Part shown: positions 1 to 10,090 of the stretch, piece after piece
Layout: each line of letters begins with the position of its first letter
Position numbering within the stretch: position 1 is the first letter of the stretch
Origin: Bradyrhizobium oligotrophicum S58
GTDB lineage: Bacteria; Pseudomonadota; Alphaproteobacteria; Rhizobiales; Xanthobacteraceae
Length of the DNA: 64,000 nucleotides
Assembly (NCBI RefSeq): GCF_000344805.1
Contig: NC_020453.1
Span: 5,055,001 to 5,119,000 of the forward strand
Reading direction: 5' to 3'
Made by a program: the position numbers and the translations under genes
Notes under the pieces: generated by a model
Databases searched by the model: none
Seen by the model: only the letters and a program-made list of their open reading frames with translations
What the model was told of the DNA's origin: nothing

Positions 1-737
1 CCGCCGGAGAGGCCGCAGATCACCTTGCCTTTGCCGACCTGGGCGCGGATCTTCTTGATCTCCTCGGCGCGGAAGGCGTGCATGGTCCAGTCGCCGCCGA
101 GGCCGGCGATGTTGCGGACGAAGTTGCGGATCAGCTTGGCGCCATCCGGCGTGTGCACCACCTCGGGGTGGAACATCAGGCCGTAATATTTGCGCGCCTC
201 GTCCTGGATCACGGCGAAGGGCGCGTTCGGCGAGACGCCGGCGACCGAGAAGCCCGGCGGCATCTGGGTGATGCGGTCGCCATGGCTCATCCACACCTGG
301 TGCTGCTCGCCTGTCTGCCAGACGCCCTCGAACAGGCGGCTATTGGTCTTCACCTCGACGTCGGCGCGGCCGAACTCGCGGTGGTGTCCGCCCTCGACGG
401 TGCCGCCGAGCTGGGCGGCCATCGTCATCTGGCCGTAGCAGATGCCCATCACGGGGACGCCAGAGTCGAAGATCAGCTGCGGGGCGCGCGGGGAGCCGGC
501 CTCATGGACGGATTCGGGGCCGCCGGACAGGATCACGGCCTTAGGCCTCATCTCGCGGAAGGCGGCCTCCGCCTTCTGGAACGGCACGATCTCGCAATAC
601 ACGCCGTCCTCGCGCACCCGGCGCGCGATCAGCTGCGTGACCTGGCTGCCGAAATCGACGATCAGGATCTTGTCGTGGAGCGCGGCCACGGAGGTGTCGG
701 CGGCGGCGCTGGTCTGGGTGTTGGCTGGGGCTGTCAT
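1..737 (-). CDS. guaA: GMP synthase (glutamine-hydrolysing), 3' part cut by window edge
   Basis: Converts XMP to GMP using glutamine-derived ammonia and ATP, the last step of guanine nucleotide synthesis in the cytosol. The 245 visible residues hold the whole class I glutamine amidotransferase domain: VDFGSQ near residue 28, the nucleophile in MGICYGQ (Cys100) and the His/Glu pair in MFHPEV. It then enters the ATP-pyrophosphatase domain and is cut exactly in its P-loop at CGLSGG, where SGGVDS is expected. Start chosen at the ATG at 737; a 20-residue Ala/Thr-rich lead precedes the conserved core. guaB lies 3.5 kb away on the same strand, so both GMP-branch enzymes are neighbours. Identification is firm; only the C-terminal half is missing, because of the window boundary. 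Confidence 0.97.
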   Translation of the reverse strand, partial: MTAPANTQTSAAADTSVAALHDKILIVDFGSQVTQLIARRVREDGVYCEIVPFQKAEAAFREMRPKAVILSGGPESVHEAGSPRAPQLIFDSGVPVMGICYGQMTMAAQLGGTVEGGHHREFGRADVEVKTNSRLFEGVWQTGEQHQVWMSHGDRITQMPPGFSVAGVSPNAPFAVIQDEARKYYGLMFHPEVVHTPDGAKLIRNFVRNIAGLGGDWTMHAFRAEEIKKIRAQVGKGKVICGLSG

Positions 738-803
738 GGCAAGGAATTACGCCGAGAGCACGAGTCCCGCAACCCTTCGACGGGGCCGACGCCCTTTCCT
801 CCC

Positions 804-904
804 CGTCATTCCGGGGCGCGCGGAGCGCGAGCCCGGAATCCATAACCAAGACCGGGAAGTATGGATTCCGGGCCCGCGCCAAGGGGCGCGTCCCGGAATG
901 ACAG
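804..904. repeat. Family B palindromic repeat (CCGGAATCCATAA core)
   Basis: About 100-nt imperfect palindrome bounded by CGTCATTCCGG and CCGGAATGACA, with GCCCGGAATCCATAA and TATGGATTCCGGGC as inner arms. Closely similar copies lie at 28040-28138 and 46542-46690, with a decayed one near 7999-8113. Confidence 0.8.
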
Positions 905-914
905 CGTGATTGTG

Positions 915-1027
915 GCGACGCCGTCAAACCCCGCGAAAGCGGGGTATCCATTACGCCGCGGCGTCTCGGTCGGCCACGACCGGCGGTGGAATACTGGGTC
1001 CCCCGCCTTCGCGGAGGACGACAGCGG
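915..1027. repeat. Family F palindromic repeat (CCCGCGAAAGCGGGG)
   Basis: Contains the hairpin CCCCGCGAAAGCGGGG followed by ATCCATTACGCCG and a mirrored arm ending CCGCCTTCGCGGAGGACGACAG. A related unit occurs at 21755-21853 (GTCCGCGAAAGCGGAC, ATCCAGTACGCCG). No gene is seen in the 460-nt guaA-rsmB spacer; it is made of three different repeat units. Confidence 0.65.
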
Positions 1028-1092
1028 AGGGTGTCCGCGGCCGCCTGCCCCGTCATCGCCGGTGGCCGTGGGGCGGCCCCGGCTCCATCCTC

Positions 1093-1168
1093 CGTCATTG
1101 CGAACGCAGCGAAGCAATCCAGGGCTGCGGGTGGGACTCTGGATTGCTTCGCTGCGCTCGCAATGACG
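1093..1168. repeat. Family A palindromic repeat (GAAGCAATCC/GGATTGCTTC)
   Basis: Palindrome bounded by CGTCATTGCGA and TCGCAATGACG with inner arms GCAGCGAAGCAATCCAG and CTGGATTGCTTCGCTGC. It is one of about eleven copies in the window and can fold into a long hairpin on either strand. Confidence 0.85.
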
Positions 1169-1197
1169 ACGGAAAGAGCTTTGACGGCGGAGAGGGA

Positions 1198-2496
1198 TTA
1201 CGCCTTCTTCAGCACCGACACGAAGAAGCCGTCCGTGCCGGTGCGGCGGGGGGTCATCAGCCAGCCTTCGTCCGACTTCAGGGCGGCCTCGGCGAAGGCC
1301 TCGGCCTTGTCCCAGAGGACGGTCGCGGTCTGGTCGGGGGGCTGGATGGTGAACTCCGGGTGGCGGGCGACGAAGCTGCGGACCTGGCCGCCGTTCTCCG
1401 GCTGGAGCACCGAGCAGGTGATGTAGGCGATGCGGCCGCCGGGCTTGACCAATGCGGCTGCGCGCTCAAGCACTTCGGCCTGGTCCTTGAGGCGGATCTC
1501 GAGCGCGCCGGGGCGCATACGCCATTTGGCGTCGGGGTTGCGGCGCCAGGTGCCGGTGCCCGTGCAGGGGGCGTCGATGACGACGAGGTCGGCGGAGGCC
1601 TTGATGTCGGCGAGCGGGTCGGCGTCGCCTTTCGGCGTGCGCACGTCGGCGTTGTGGACGCCGGCGCGCGACAGCCGCTCGTGGATGGGCGCCAGCTGGC
1701 GCTTGTCGCTGTCGGTGGCGATCAGCCGGCCCTTGCCGCCCATCATCGCAGCCAGAGCGAGCGTCTTGCCGCCGGCGCCGGCACAGAGGTCGATCACCTG
1801 CTCGCCAGGCTTGGCCGCGGTGAACAAAGCCGCGAGCTGCGAGCCCTCGTCCTGGACCTCGATCGCGCCCTTGATGAAATCCTCCTCGGCATGAACGCCG
1901 GGATTGCGGGCGTCGGCGCCGAGCTGGATGCGCAGGCCGATCGGCGACCACGGCGTCGGCACGGCGCCGAGATGCTTGAGCGAGGCCTCTACTTTTTCGC
2001 GCTTGGCCTTGAGCGTGTTGACGCGCAGGTCGAGCGGTGCGCGGCTGGCCATCGCCATGGCTTCAGTGACGCGGTCATCGCCGAACACCGCCGTGAGATA
2101 GGGGTCGAGCCAGTCGGGATAGTCGCCGGCGACCGGCGGCGGCGCGCCTGCGGTGGTGCGCGACGCCAGCGCCCTCTCCTCCTGCGCCGTCAGCGGCGGC
2201 GGCGCGAAACGGCTGCCGTCGCACATCGCCGCGATGGTCGCGACATCGAGGCCGCGCTCGAGCTTGAGCATGCCGAGCACGCGCGCACGCGCCGTGTCAT
2301 CCTCCATGAGATAGGCGCTGGAGGCGCGGCGGCGGAGCACGTCCCAGACCAGGCCGGCGATGGCTGCGCGGTCACCGGAGCCGGCGAAGCGGTGGCTGGT
2401 GCCCCAGTCCTTGAGGGCCTTGGCCGCCGGCGCCCTCTGGGCCTCGATGGACTCGATGATGTCGATGGCGGCGGACAGCCGGGCGGCGGGGGTCAT
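1198..2496 (-). CDS. rsmB: RsmB-type 16S rRNA (cytosine-C5) methyltransferase
   Basis: A 432-residue SAM-dependent RNA m5C methyltransferase of the RsmB/NOP2 group, expected to modify 16S rRNA. Visible motifs: SAM loop CAGAGGKT (238-245), catalytic motif DAPCTGTGT with Cys311, and the second conserved Cys in TCS (Cys361). The N-terminal ~150 residues are divergent and likely form the NusB-like RNA-binding domain. Start set at the ATG at 2496 (MTPAARLS), because upstream in-frame sequence is antisense to the MAPEG gene and has no family character. It lies between guaA and the MAPEG gene on the same strand, 14 nt from the latter, so co-transcription is likely. The exact C5 target (position 967 in E. 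coli) is inferred from the family. Confidence 0.9.
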   Translation of the reverse strand: MTPAARLSAAIDIIESIEAQRAPAAKALKDWGTSHRFAGSGDRAAIAGLVWDVLRRRASSAYLMEDDTARARVLGMLKLERGLDVATIAAMCDGSRFAPPPLTAQEERALASRTTAGAPPPVAGDYPDWLDPYLTAVFGDDRVTEAMAMASRAPLDLRVNTLKAKREKVEASLKHLGAVPTPWSPIGLRIQLGADARNPGVHAEEDFIKGAIEVQDEGSQLAALFTAAKPGEQVIDLCAGAGGKTLALAAMMGGKGRLIATDSDKRQLAPIHERLSRAGVHNADVRTPKGDADPLADIKASADLVVIDAPCTGTGTWRRNPDAKWRMRPGALEIRLKDQAEVLERAAALVKPGGRIAYITCSVLQPENGGQVRSFVARHPEFTIQPPDQTATVLWDKAEAFAEAALKSDEGWLMTPRRTGTDGFFVSVLKKA

Positions 2497-2510
2497 TACG
2501 AATCCAGGGG

Positions 2511-2846
2511 TTAGAGCAGAAGCAATATCTTGAGGGCGAAATACAGCCACATCGCCAGCAGCACCAGCGCCGAGGCGGTCCAGGCCAGCCCGCGGCTGTC
2601 CTTGGCGCCGCTGACGAGGCCGGCATTGACGAAGCGGGTGACGACGAACACCCAGGACAGCAGCACGATGACCAGATCGGCGTGCCTCAGCGGCAGCGCA
2701 ATGGCGATCAGGGCGTAGAACAGGGTCGGCAGGCCGAATTCGTCCGCAGCGTCCGAGGCTTGCGCCCGAGCCTTGTTCCAGAACAGCAGCGCGAAGGTGA
2801 GCCCGACCTCGACGAAGACGGGCAGCAGCACCATGGTCAGCGACAT
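2511..2846 (-). CDS. MAPEG-family integral membrane protein
   Basis: A 111-residue membrane protein with about four hydrophobic helices. The segment ending RFVNAGLVSGAKDSRG, with the preceding WVFVVTRF helix, is the MAPEG-like signature (membrane-associated proteins in eicosanoid and glutathione metabolism). Bacterial MAPEG proteins of this size are mostly uncharacterised, so no substrate is proposed. Start at the ATG at 2846, preceded at good distance by AGGGGGA. It is 14 nt upstream of rsmB on the same strand. From memory, an order guaB/MAPEG/rsmB/guaA recurs in related alphaproteobacteria, which would support a housekeeping neighbourhood; I could not check this. Confidence 0.75.
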   Translation of the reverse strand: MSLTMVLLPVFVEVGLTFALLFWNKARAQASDAADEFGLPTLFYALIAIALPLRHADLVIVLLSWVFVVTRFVNAGLVSGAKDSRGLAWTASALVLLAMWLYFALKILLLL

Positions 2847-2985
2847 CGAAAATCCCCCTGGGAATGTCGAAGGCCCGGCGTGGTGCCGGGCCCTGATGAT
2901 TGAACCGGTTCCCAAGGGACTCCCGACAAGCCCCGTGGTTCCCTTCATTTTCCCGGCTACGCCGAACTTTCACATCAGGAGTGGC

Positions 2986-4008
2986 TCAGGCCTTGTCCGG
3001 CCCGACCCGCACCAGCTGCTTGCCGAAATTCGCGCCCTTGAGCAGGCCCATGAACGCCGTGGGCGCGTTCTCGAGGCCGTCGGTGACGAACTCCTTGTAC
3101 TTGACCTTGCCGTCGCGCACCCAGGCCGACATGTCCTTCAGGAAGGCGTCACGGCGGTCGGCGAAGTCAGAGACGATGAAGCCACGGATCGTGAGCCGCT
3201 TGGTCAGCACGTGCTGCATCAGGCTGCCTGCCCATTTCGGTGCAACGGCCTGGGTGTCGTTGTAATGGGCGATCCGGCCGCAGACGGGCATGCGGGCGAA
3301 ATTGTTGAACAGCGGGAACACCGCCTCGAACACGGCGCCGCCGACATTCTCGAAATAGACGTCGATGCCTTTCGGACAGGCTTCCTTCAGCTTGGCGGCC
3401 AGATCGGGATCGCGATGGTCGAGGCAGTCGTCGAAGCCGAACTCGGACTTCACGTAGTCGCATTTGTCCTTGCCGCCGGCGATGCCGATGGCGCGGGCGC
3501 CCTTGATCCTGGCGATCTGCCCCACGGCCGAGCCGACCGCGCCGGAGGCGGCGGCGACCACGACCGTCTCGCCTGCCTTGGGCTGGCCGATGTCGAGCAG
3601 GCCGGTGTACGCGGTCATGCCGGGCATGCCGAGCACGCCGACGGCGGTCGAGATCGGCGCGAGGCTCGGGTCGACCTTGGCGAGGCCCTTGCCGTCGGAG
3701 ATCGCATGCGTCTGCCAGCCGGCGCGCGCCAGCACGATGTCACCGGGCTTGAAGCCGGGATTGTTGGACGCGACGACCTCGCACACGGTCCCCGCTTCCA
3801 TCACGCCGCCGACCGGGACCGGCTGAGCGTAGGACGGCCCGTCGCTCATCCGCCCGCGCATATAGGGATCGAGCGACAGCCAGATCGTGCGCAACAGCAC
3901 CTCGCCGGCGCCGGGGGTCGGGATGGCGTGCTCCTCAAGGCGGAAGTCGGACGGCTTGGGCTCGCCGACGGGACGGGACGCGAGCACGATGCGCTTGGCT
4001 TGGGACAT
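2986..4008 (-). CDS. NADP-dependent MDR-family oxidoreductase (CurA/YncB type)
   Basis: A 340-residue zinc-free medium-chain dehydrogenase/reductase of the leukotriene B4 dehydrogenase/CurA group, which reduces C=C bonds of enones with NADPH. Features: an N-terminal GroES-like domain with the family signature LSLDPYMRGRMS (about residues 46-57), the nucleotide-binding glycine motif AASGAVGSAVGQ near 155, and no zinc-ligand cysteines. Full length for the family. It stands alone between guaB and the MAPEG gene with repeat-filled sequence upstream. The precise substrate cannot be predicted. Confidence 0.88.
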   Translation of the reverse strand: MSQAKRIVLASRPVGEPKPSDFRLEEHAIPTPGAGEVLLRTIWLSLDPYMRGRMSDGPSYAQPVPVGGVMEAGTVCEVVASNNPGFKPGDIVLARAGWQTHAISDGKGLAKVDPSLAPISTAVGVLGMPGMTAYTGLLDIGQPKAGETVVVAAASGAVGSAVGQIARIKGARAIGIAGGKDKCDYVKSEFGFDDCLDHRDPDLAAKLKEACPKGIDVYFENVGGAVFEAVFPLFNNFARMPVCGRIAHYNDTQAVAPKWAGSLMQHVLTKRLTIRGFIVSDFADRRDAFLKDMSAWVRDGKVKYKEFVTDGLENAPTAFMGLLKGANFGKQLVRVGPDKA

Positions 4009-4061
4009 GGTGTTTCCTCATTCTTGTTGATGTGACGCTCGGTGCCGGCCCCAAAGGACGC

Positions 4062-4144
4062 CGTCATTGCGAGCGAAGCGAAGCAATCCAGAGCCGCGTG
4101 TGCAAGCCCCGGATTGCTTCGTCGCTTCGCTCCTCGCAATGACG
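4062..4144. repeat. Family A palindromic repeat
   Basis: CGTCATTGCGAGCGAAGCGAAGCAATCC paired with GGATTGCTTCGTCGCTTCGCTCCTCGCAATGACG, in the space between guaB and the MDR oxidoreductase. Confidence 0.85.
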
Positions 4145-4155
4145 GAGACGGTCCC

Positions 4156-4248
4156 GTAGCCCGGATGAGCGAAGCGACATCCGGGGTCACACGCACTGCT
4201 TGCTAGAACCCGGATGTCGCTTCGCTCATCCGGGCTACACTCGCCATT
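4156..4248. repeat. Family D palindromic repeat (GTAGCCCGGATGAGCG)
   Basis: GTAGCCCGGATGAGCGAAGCGACATCCGGG with a mirrored CCCGGATGTCGCTTCGCTCATCCGGGCTAC. Near-identical copies lie at 49811-49893, 50441-50549 and 53022-53103. Confidence 0.85.
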
Positions 4249-4264
4249 GCGAGCGAGAGTCGGC

Positions 4265-5776
<1,512 letters not shown>

Positions 5777-5868
5777 TCACGGCCGCGATGCGATTACGGA
5801 TGAGCGGCGACGCCAGCGAGACCATGCCTCGCCGTCGAATCGGAGCCCATCGGTGGGGTTGACGCGGG

Positions 5869-5896
5869 TCGATAGCATGGGCCCGTGACGAATCAA
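5869..5896 (-). promoter_or_regulatory. Possible sigma-70-like promoter upstream of guaB
   Basis: On the minus strand TTGATT (5891-5896) and TATCGA (5869-5874) are separated by 16 nt, about 117 nt before the guaB ATG. The fit to -35/-10 consensus is moderate. The 262-nt stretch 5753-6014 holds no convincing gene. Confidence 0.3.
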
Positions 5897-6014
5897 AGGG
5901 CCGATGCGCCGCCCTCCCGCGATTGCGAAGGGCGGCCGAGACCGGCTCTGATCAGGCCCGAAACGCGCAATAAAAGGTCGCGAATGCCCCGATTTCGGGG
6001 CGGAAGTTCCGCTG

Positions 6015-6263
6015 TCAGCGCCAGGCGCCCGGCGGCGGGCCGTAGCGCCTGATCGCCTCGACCACTTCGCGGTGCCGCCGGTCCTCCCGCCGCATGTGAA
6101 CGGCGATCAGGGCGTGGGCCGAGGGCACCAGCAGCAAAACGTGGAAGAACAGGCCAAGGATCAGACAGATCACGCACAGCAGCAGGTTGAAGATGGCCGC
6201 GAACGGCTGGCCGTTGAACAGCAGGCCCAGCGGCGGCACCAGAGCGGCAAGCAGGTAGATCAT
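6015..6263 (-). CDS. Small two-helix membrane protein, Pmp3/YqaE-like
   Basis: An 82-residue protein with two hydrophobic helices (about 1-20 and 22-50), starting MIYLLAALVPPLGLLF, followed by a charged tail HMRREDRRHREVVEA. Size, helix spacing and the early PPLG turn recall Pmp3/YqaE-type proteolipids, but the match is loose and function is unknown. Start at 6263 is supported by GGAG seven nucleotides upstream. It is divergent from the MFS transporter, with about 140 nt between them. Confidence 0.65.
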   Translation of the reverse strand: MIYLLAALVPPLGLLFNGQPFAAIFNLLLCVICLILGLFFHVLLLVPSAHALIAVHMRREDRRHREVVEAIRRYGPPPGAWR

Positions 6264-6402
6264 CGGCCATCTCCAACACGTGGGACGCGACAGCGTCGCG
6301 CTGCATTTAGGCGGCCATGCGACCGGCGCAATGGCCTCCCCCGTCGCAGGGTGATAAAGCCGCAGCGCTCGCCCCCGCCCTCCTCCCGATTCCCCGCCGC
6401 AG

Positions 6403-7890
6403 ATGAACAAGCAACGCATCATTCCGCTGATCGTCGCCACCGCCCTGTTCATGGAGAACATGGATTCCACGGTGATCGCGACTTCGCTGCCGGCGATCGC
6501 CCGGGATATCGGCACCAGTCCGCTGACGCTGAAGCTCGCCATCACCTCGTATCTGCTGTCGCTGGCGGTGTTCATCCCGGCGAGCGGCTGGACCGCCGAC
6601 CGCTTCGGCGCGCGACGGGTGTTCTCGAGCGCGGTCGCCGTGTTCATGATCGGCTCGATCGGCTGCGCACTGGCCAACTCGGTCGAGAACTTCGTATTCG
6701 CGCGCATCCTGCAGGGCATGGGCGGGGCGATGATGACCCCGGTCGGCCGTCTCGTCCTGCTGCGCTCGGTCGACAAAAGCGCGCTGGTCGGGGCCATGGC
6801 CTGGGTCACCATCCCTGCTTTGATCGGCCCGGTGATCGGGCCGCCGGTCGGCGGCTTCATCACCACCTATTTCTCCTGGCACTGGATCTTCCTGATCAAC
6901 ATCCCGATCGGCATCGTCGGCATCATCATGGCGCTGCGCTTCATCGATCCGATCAAGAGCGACAATCCCGAGCCGTTCGATCTCTATGGCATGGTGCTCG
7001 CCGGCATCGGCCTCGCGGGCCTCGCCTTCGGCCTCTCCGTCGCCGGCCTCAATCTGCTGCCATGGTCGGTGGTCGGCAGTCTGGTCGCGATCGGCGCGAT
7101 CTCGATGACGCTCTATGTCCGGCACTCCTGGCGCACCAATTCACCAGTGCTGGATTTCTCGCTGCTGCGGCTGCCGACCCTGCGCGCCTCGATCGTCGGC
7201 GGCTTCATGTTTCGCCTCGGCATCGGCGCGCTGCCGTTTCTGCTGCCGCTGCTGATGCAGATCGGCTTCGGCCTGTCGCCGTTCCAGTCCGGCCTCGTCA
7301 CCTTCGGCTCCTCGGCCGGCGCGATGGGCATGAAGGCGCTGGCCGCACGCCTCATCCGCACCTTCGGCTTCCGCCATCTGATGACCGTGAACGCCGTCGT
7401 CAGCTCGGTCTTCCTCGCCGCCTGCGCGCTGTTCACGCCGGCAACGCCATTGCTGCTGATCCTGATCATCCTGGTCGTCGGCGGCTTCTTCCGCTCGCTG
7501 CAGTTCACCGCGATCAACACCGTCGCCTATGCCGAGGTCGAGACCGCGCAGATGAGCCGCGCCACGACGCTGACCAGCGTCAACCAGCAGCTTGCGATCT
7601 CAGCCGGCGTCGCGGTCGGCGCCTTCTCGGTGGAGACCACGATGTGGATGCACGGCGCGAGCCAGATCAGCGCCTCGTCCTTCGCGCCGGCCTTCATCGT
7701 CGTCGCCATCACCGCGGCACTCTCGTCGATCTTCTTCTGGCAGATGCCGGACGATGCCGGCAGCGAAATCTCCGGCCGCAAGGTCGCCGCGATCGCCAGC
7801 CGCAAGGGCGCCGAGAAGGGCGTCGAGAAGGCCGCCACCAAATCGGCGAGCGAGACCACGCAGGATGCGCGCGATCAGCGGCTGGGGTAG
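6403..7890 (+). CDS. MFS drug:H+ antiporter, DHA2 (14-helix) type
   Basis: A 495-residue transporter expected to export hydrophobic compounds using the proton gradient. Visible signatures are FMENMDSTVIATSLPAIA in helix 1 (DHA2 motif D1), GWTADRFGARRVF between helices 2 and 3 (MFS motif A), and GPVIGPPVGGFIT (motif C-like, typical of exporters). About 13-14 hydrophobic segments fit the EmrB/HsrA group. The C-terminus carries a Lys/Ala-rich tail (KGAEKGVEKAATKSA). No adjacent EmrA-type adaptor or regulator is seen, so it acts alone or with an unlinked partner. Substrate unknown. Confidence 0.88.
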   Translation: MNKQRIIPLIVATALFMENMDSTVIATSLPAIARDIGTSPLTLKLAITSYLLSLAVFIPASGWTADRFGARRVFSSAVAVFMIGSIGCALANSVENFVFARILQGMGGAMMTPVGRLVLLRSVDKSALVGAMAWVTIPALIGPVIGPPVGGFITTYFSWHWIFLINIPIGIVGIIMALRFIDPIKSDNPEPFDLYGMVLAGIGLAGLAFGLSVAGLNLLPWSVVGSLVAIGAISMTLYVRHSWRTNSPVLDFSLLRLPTLRASIVGGFMFRLGIGALPFLLPLLMQIGFGLSPFQSGLVTFGSSAGAMGMKALAARLIRTFGFRHLMTVNAVVSSVFLAACALFTPATPLLLILIILVVGGFFRSLQFTAINTVAYAEVETAQMSRATTLTSVNQQLAISAGVAVGAFSVETTMWMHGASQISASSFAPAFIVVAITAALSSIFFWQMPDDAGSEISGRKVAAIASRKGAEKGVEKAATKSASETTQDARDQRLG

Positions 7891-7902
7891 TTACCGGTCG
7901 TC

Positions 7903-8113
7903 GTCATCGCGAGCACAGCGACGCGATCCAGAGCGGCAGTCCACCGGACTGGATTAGTGCCACCGTGGCGGTCAATACAGCGCGCCCAATCTCTCCGCTG
8001 TCATTCCGGGGCATCCGCGCGCAAAATGGCACAGCCATTTTGAAGCAGCGCGGAAGAGAGCGCGGGATCCGTCTGCTGCTGTCATTCCGGGCGCTACACG
8101 CCGGAGCCCGGTG
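7903..8113. repeat. Decayed family A and B repeats
   Basis: A degenerate family A half (CGTCATCGCGAGCACAGCGACGCGATCC) is followed by family B-like sequence (TGTCATTCCGGGGCATC, then CTGTCATTCCGGGCGCTAC). Also holds a short hairpin AAAATGGCACAGCCATTTT near 8022-8040. No gene seen between the two flanking convergent genes. Confidence 0.5.
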
Positions 8114-8116
8114 ACA

Positions 8117-10090
8117 TCACCGCCCGACGAAGCCGCGGCGGGCGAGGCCTGCCAGCGCGCCGCGCAGGCGGGCGCGGCCGGTGATGACACCGCAGGAGGA
8201 GTTGAACAATCTCACCACCAGTTTGCGGCGCTGCGATTCGTCGGGCTGCAGACGGAGGTGAACGGTCTTCCTGAACACGTCGACAACGGATGCGTCGACC
8301 CATCCGAGGCCGTCGAGATGGAGCGTCAGCATGGCCCCCGGCTTCACCGGGCTGCGATCGCGCGGTTTGGCAATCCGAGCCGACGACAGCGACAGCGCCT
8401 CGATCGAACACGGCACCACCTCACCCTCTTGCGCTAGCCACCCCGCCTCATCGCTCGGAAACAGGTCCTCGCCGCGCGGCAGCTCGAAGCACACGAGAAA
8501 TGCGATGAAGGCGATCAGCATCGCGATCCCGGCCCACAGCAGGTTGAAATAGTCTATCGACGAGATCTCGCTCGCGGCGTTCGGCGACACGAAAGCCCAG
8601 ACGATGGCGGCGGCCGAGCTCGCCGCGATCAGGCCGAAGATCGCGGCGAGCTTGCCATGCACGCGCGGCTGCGAGCGGTCGCCCCCCTTGTCGGTCACCT
8701 TGAATGGGCGGCCGAACGGCCTCACGGCGGCGCTCAGCAAGGTCGCCGTGACCGCGAAACACGTCACCGCATGCGTCGCCTCCATGAACAGCGGCAAGGT
8801 GCGCGAGCGCGAGATCCAGCCCATGTAGATGATGGTGCCGAGCAGCGCCGGGACGCCGTAGCGCAGGAACGACAGATAGTCGGCCTCGAACGCCGGCAAG
8901 CCGGCGAACCAGTAGATCGGCGGCGCAATCAGCAAGAGCACCATGAACGGCTTGCAGGCCCAGTTGAGCACGCCGTGGAGGAACTGCCAGCGCTGCGTAA
9001 AGCTGTAGCCGCGGCTGCGCATCGGACCATCGCGCAGCAGCGCGACCTGGATCGTGCCGAGGCACCAGCGGGCGCGCTGGGTTATGTATTCCGGCACGCC
9101 TTCGGCCGAGAGCCCGAAGCTGAGCGGCTCGTTGAGCCAGACGGTGCGATGGCCGCGCTTCAGCAGCGTGTAGGTGAGATTGAGATCCTCGGAGATCGCC
9201 GCATGCGGGAAACCGCCGATCTCCATGAGCCGCTCGCGGCGCACCACGAAGGAGGTGCCGACGCAGAACGCGCAGCCCCAGGCGTCCTTGGCCGGCTGAA
9301 ACACGTCGAAGAAGAAGCGCTGATCATCGACCCAGCTGCCGGACGCCAGCAGATTGTGCTGGATCGGATCGGGATTGTAGTAGAACTGCGGCGTCTGCAC
9401 GACCGCAATGTCGGGCTCCGACAGCAACAGCCCCACGGTGCGCTGCAGGAAGTCGCGGCGCGGCGCGAAATCCGCGTCGAGCACCAGGATCACCTGCGCG
9501 TTGGACTGCTGCGCGGTCGCGGCCAGCGCGTTGTTGAGATTGCCGGCCTTGGCGCCCTTGTTGTCGGGCCGCGTCAGATGGCGCGCGCCGACCTCATCGC
9601 AGAAGGCTCGAAGCCGGTCGCGCCTTGTGTCGTCGAGCACCCACACGGTCTTGTCGGGGTAGTCGAGCGCGAGCGCCGCCAGGATCGAGCGCTCGACGAT
9701 CTCCATCGGCTCGTCATAGGTGCAGATGAAGACATCGACGGCGGGATGGTTTCCGCCCAGCCTGCGATGCGCCTCGTCAGCCTGCGCCGAGCGGTCGACG
9801 CTGCGGGTCAGGATCAGGATCGACATCAGCGTGTAGGAGATTGCGATGATCTCGAGCGTGATGAACAGCCGCGGCCACAACGCCTGCAAGCTCAGATCGA
9901 ACGGCGGCAGCGTGTCGTGCCAGCGCCACAGCGTGTAGATCAGGAGGAAGGACGCGGCGGTCGCTCCGAACAGCACGCGGTCACGCGTCCGCGACGGATC
10001 GAGCAGCCGCGCCATCACCAGAAGCCCGAGCAGGACGCCGAGATCGGTCGACAGCACCGACGCATCGTTGCTTGCGGTCGGGAACATCAT
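8117..10090 (-). CDS. GT2 beta-glucan synthase, BgsA/BcsA-like, with atypical PilZ-like tail
   Basis: A 657-residue processive glycosyltransferase that should polymerise a beta-glucan at the inner membrane. The four hallmark motifs are present: LDDTRR (152-157), DAD (205-207), SED (300-302, replacing TED) and QRARW (338-342). They are flanked by N-terminal helices and by about six C-terminal ones. The last ~100 residues look like a PilZ barrel, ending DESQRRKLVVRLF, but lack RxxxR, and the DxSxxG position reads LSLSSAR. S. meliloti BgsA (about the same length) also binds c-di-GMP through a non-standard tail, so a BgsA-like enzyme is my preferred reading over cellulose synthase; no BcsB is adjacent. 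Its ATG overlaps the stop of the upstream hydrolase-like gene (ATGA). Confidence 0.85.
   Translation of the reverse strand: MMFPTASNDASVLSTDLGVLLGLLVMARLLDPSRTRDRVLFGATAASFLLIYTLWRWHDTLPPFDLSLQALWPRLFITLEIIAISYTLMSILILTRSVDRSAQADEAHRRLGGNHPAVDVFICTYDEPMEIVERSILAALALDYPDKTVWVLDDTRRDRLRAFCDEVGARHLTRPDNKGAKAGNLNNALAATAQQSNAQVILVLDADFAPRRDFLQRTVGLLLSEPDIAVVQTPQFYYNPDPIQHNLLASGSWVDDQRFFFDVFQPAKDAWGCAFCVGTSFVVRRERLMEIGGFPHAAISEDLNLTYTLLKRGHRTVWLNEPLSFGLSAEGVPEYITQRARWCLGTIQVALLRDGPMRSRGYSFTQRWQFLHGVLNWACKPFMVLLLIAPPIYWFAGLPAFEADYLSFLRYGVPALLGTIIYMGWISRSRTLPLFMEATHAVTCFAVTATLLSAAVRPFGRPFKVTDKGGDRSQPRVHGKLAAIFGLIAASSAAAIVWAFVSPNAASEISSIDYFNLLWAGIAMLIAFIAFLVCFELPRGEDLFPSDEAGWLAQEGEVVPCSIEALSLSSARIAKPRDRSPVKPGAMLTLHLDGLGWVDASVVDVFRKTVHLRLQPDESQRRKLVVRLFNSSCGVITGRARLRGALAGLARRGFVGR

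Noticed and set aside
6072..8114. Plus-strand frame of 680 codons in another register over the MFS gene
   Set aside because: Arg/His/Pro-rich translation with no helices; the MFS reading frame is the real one.
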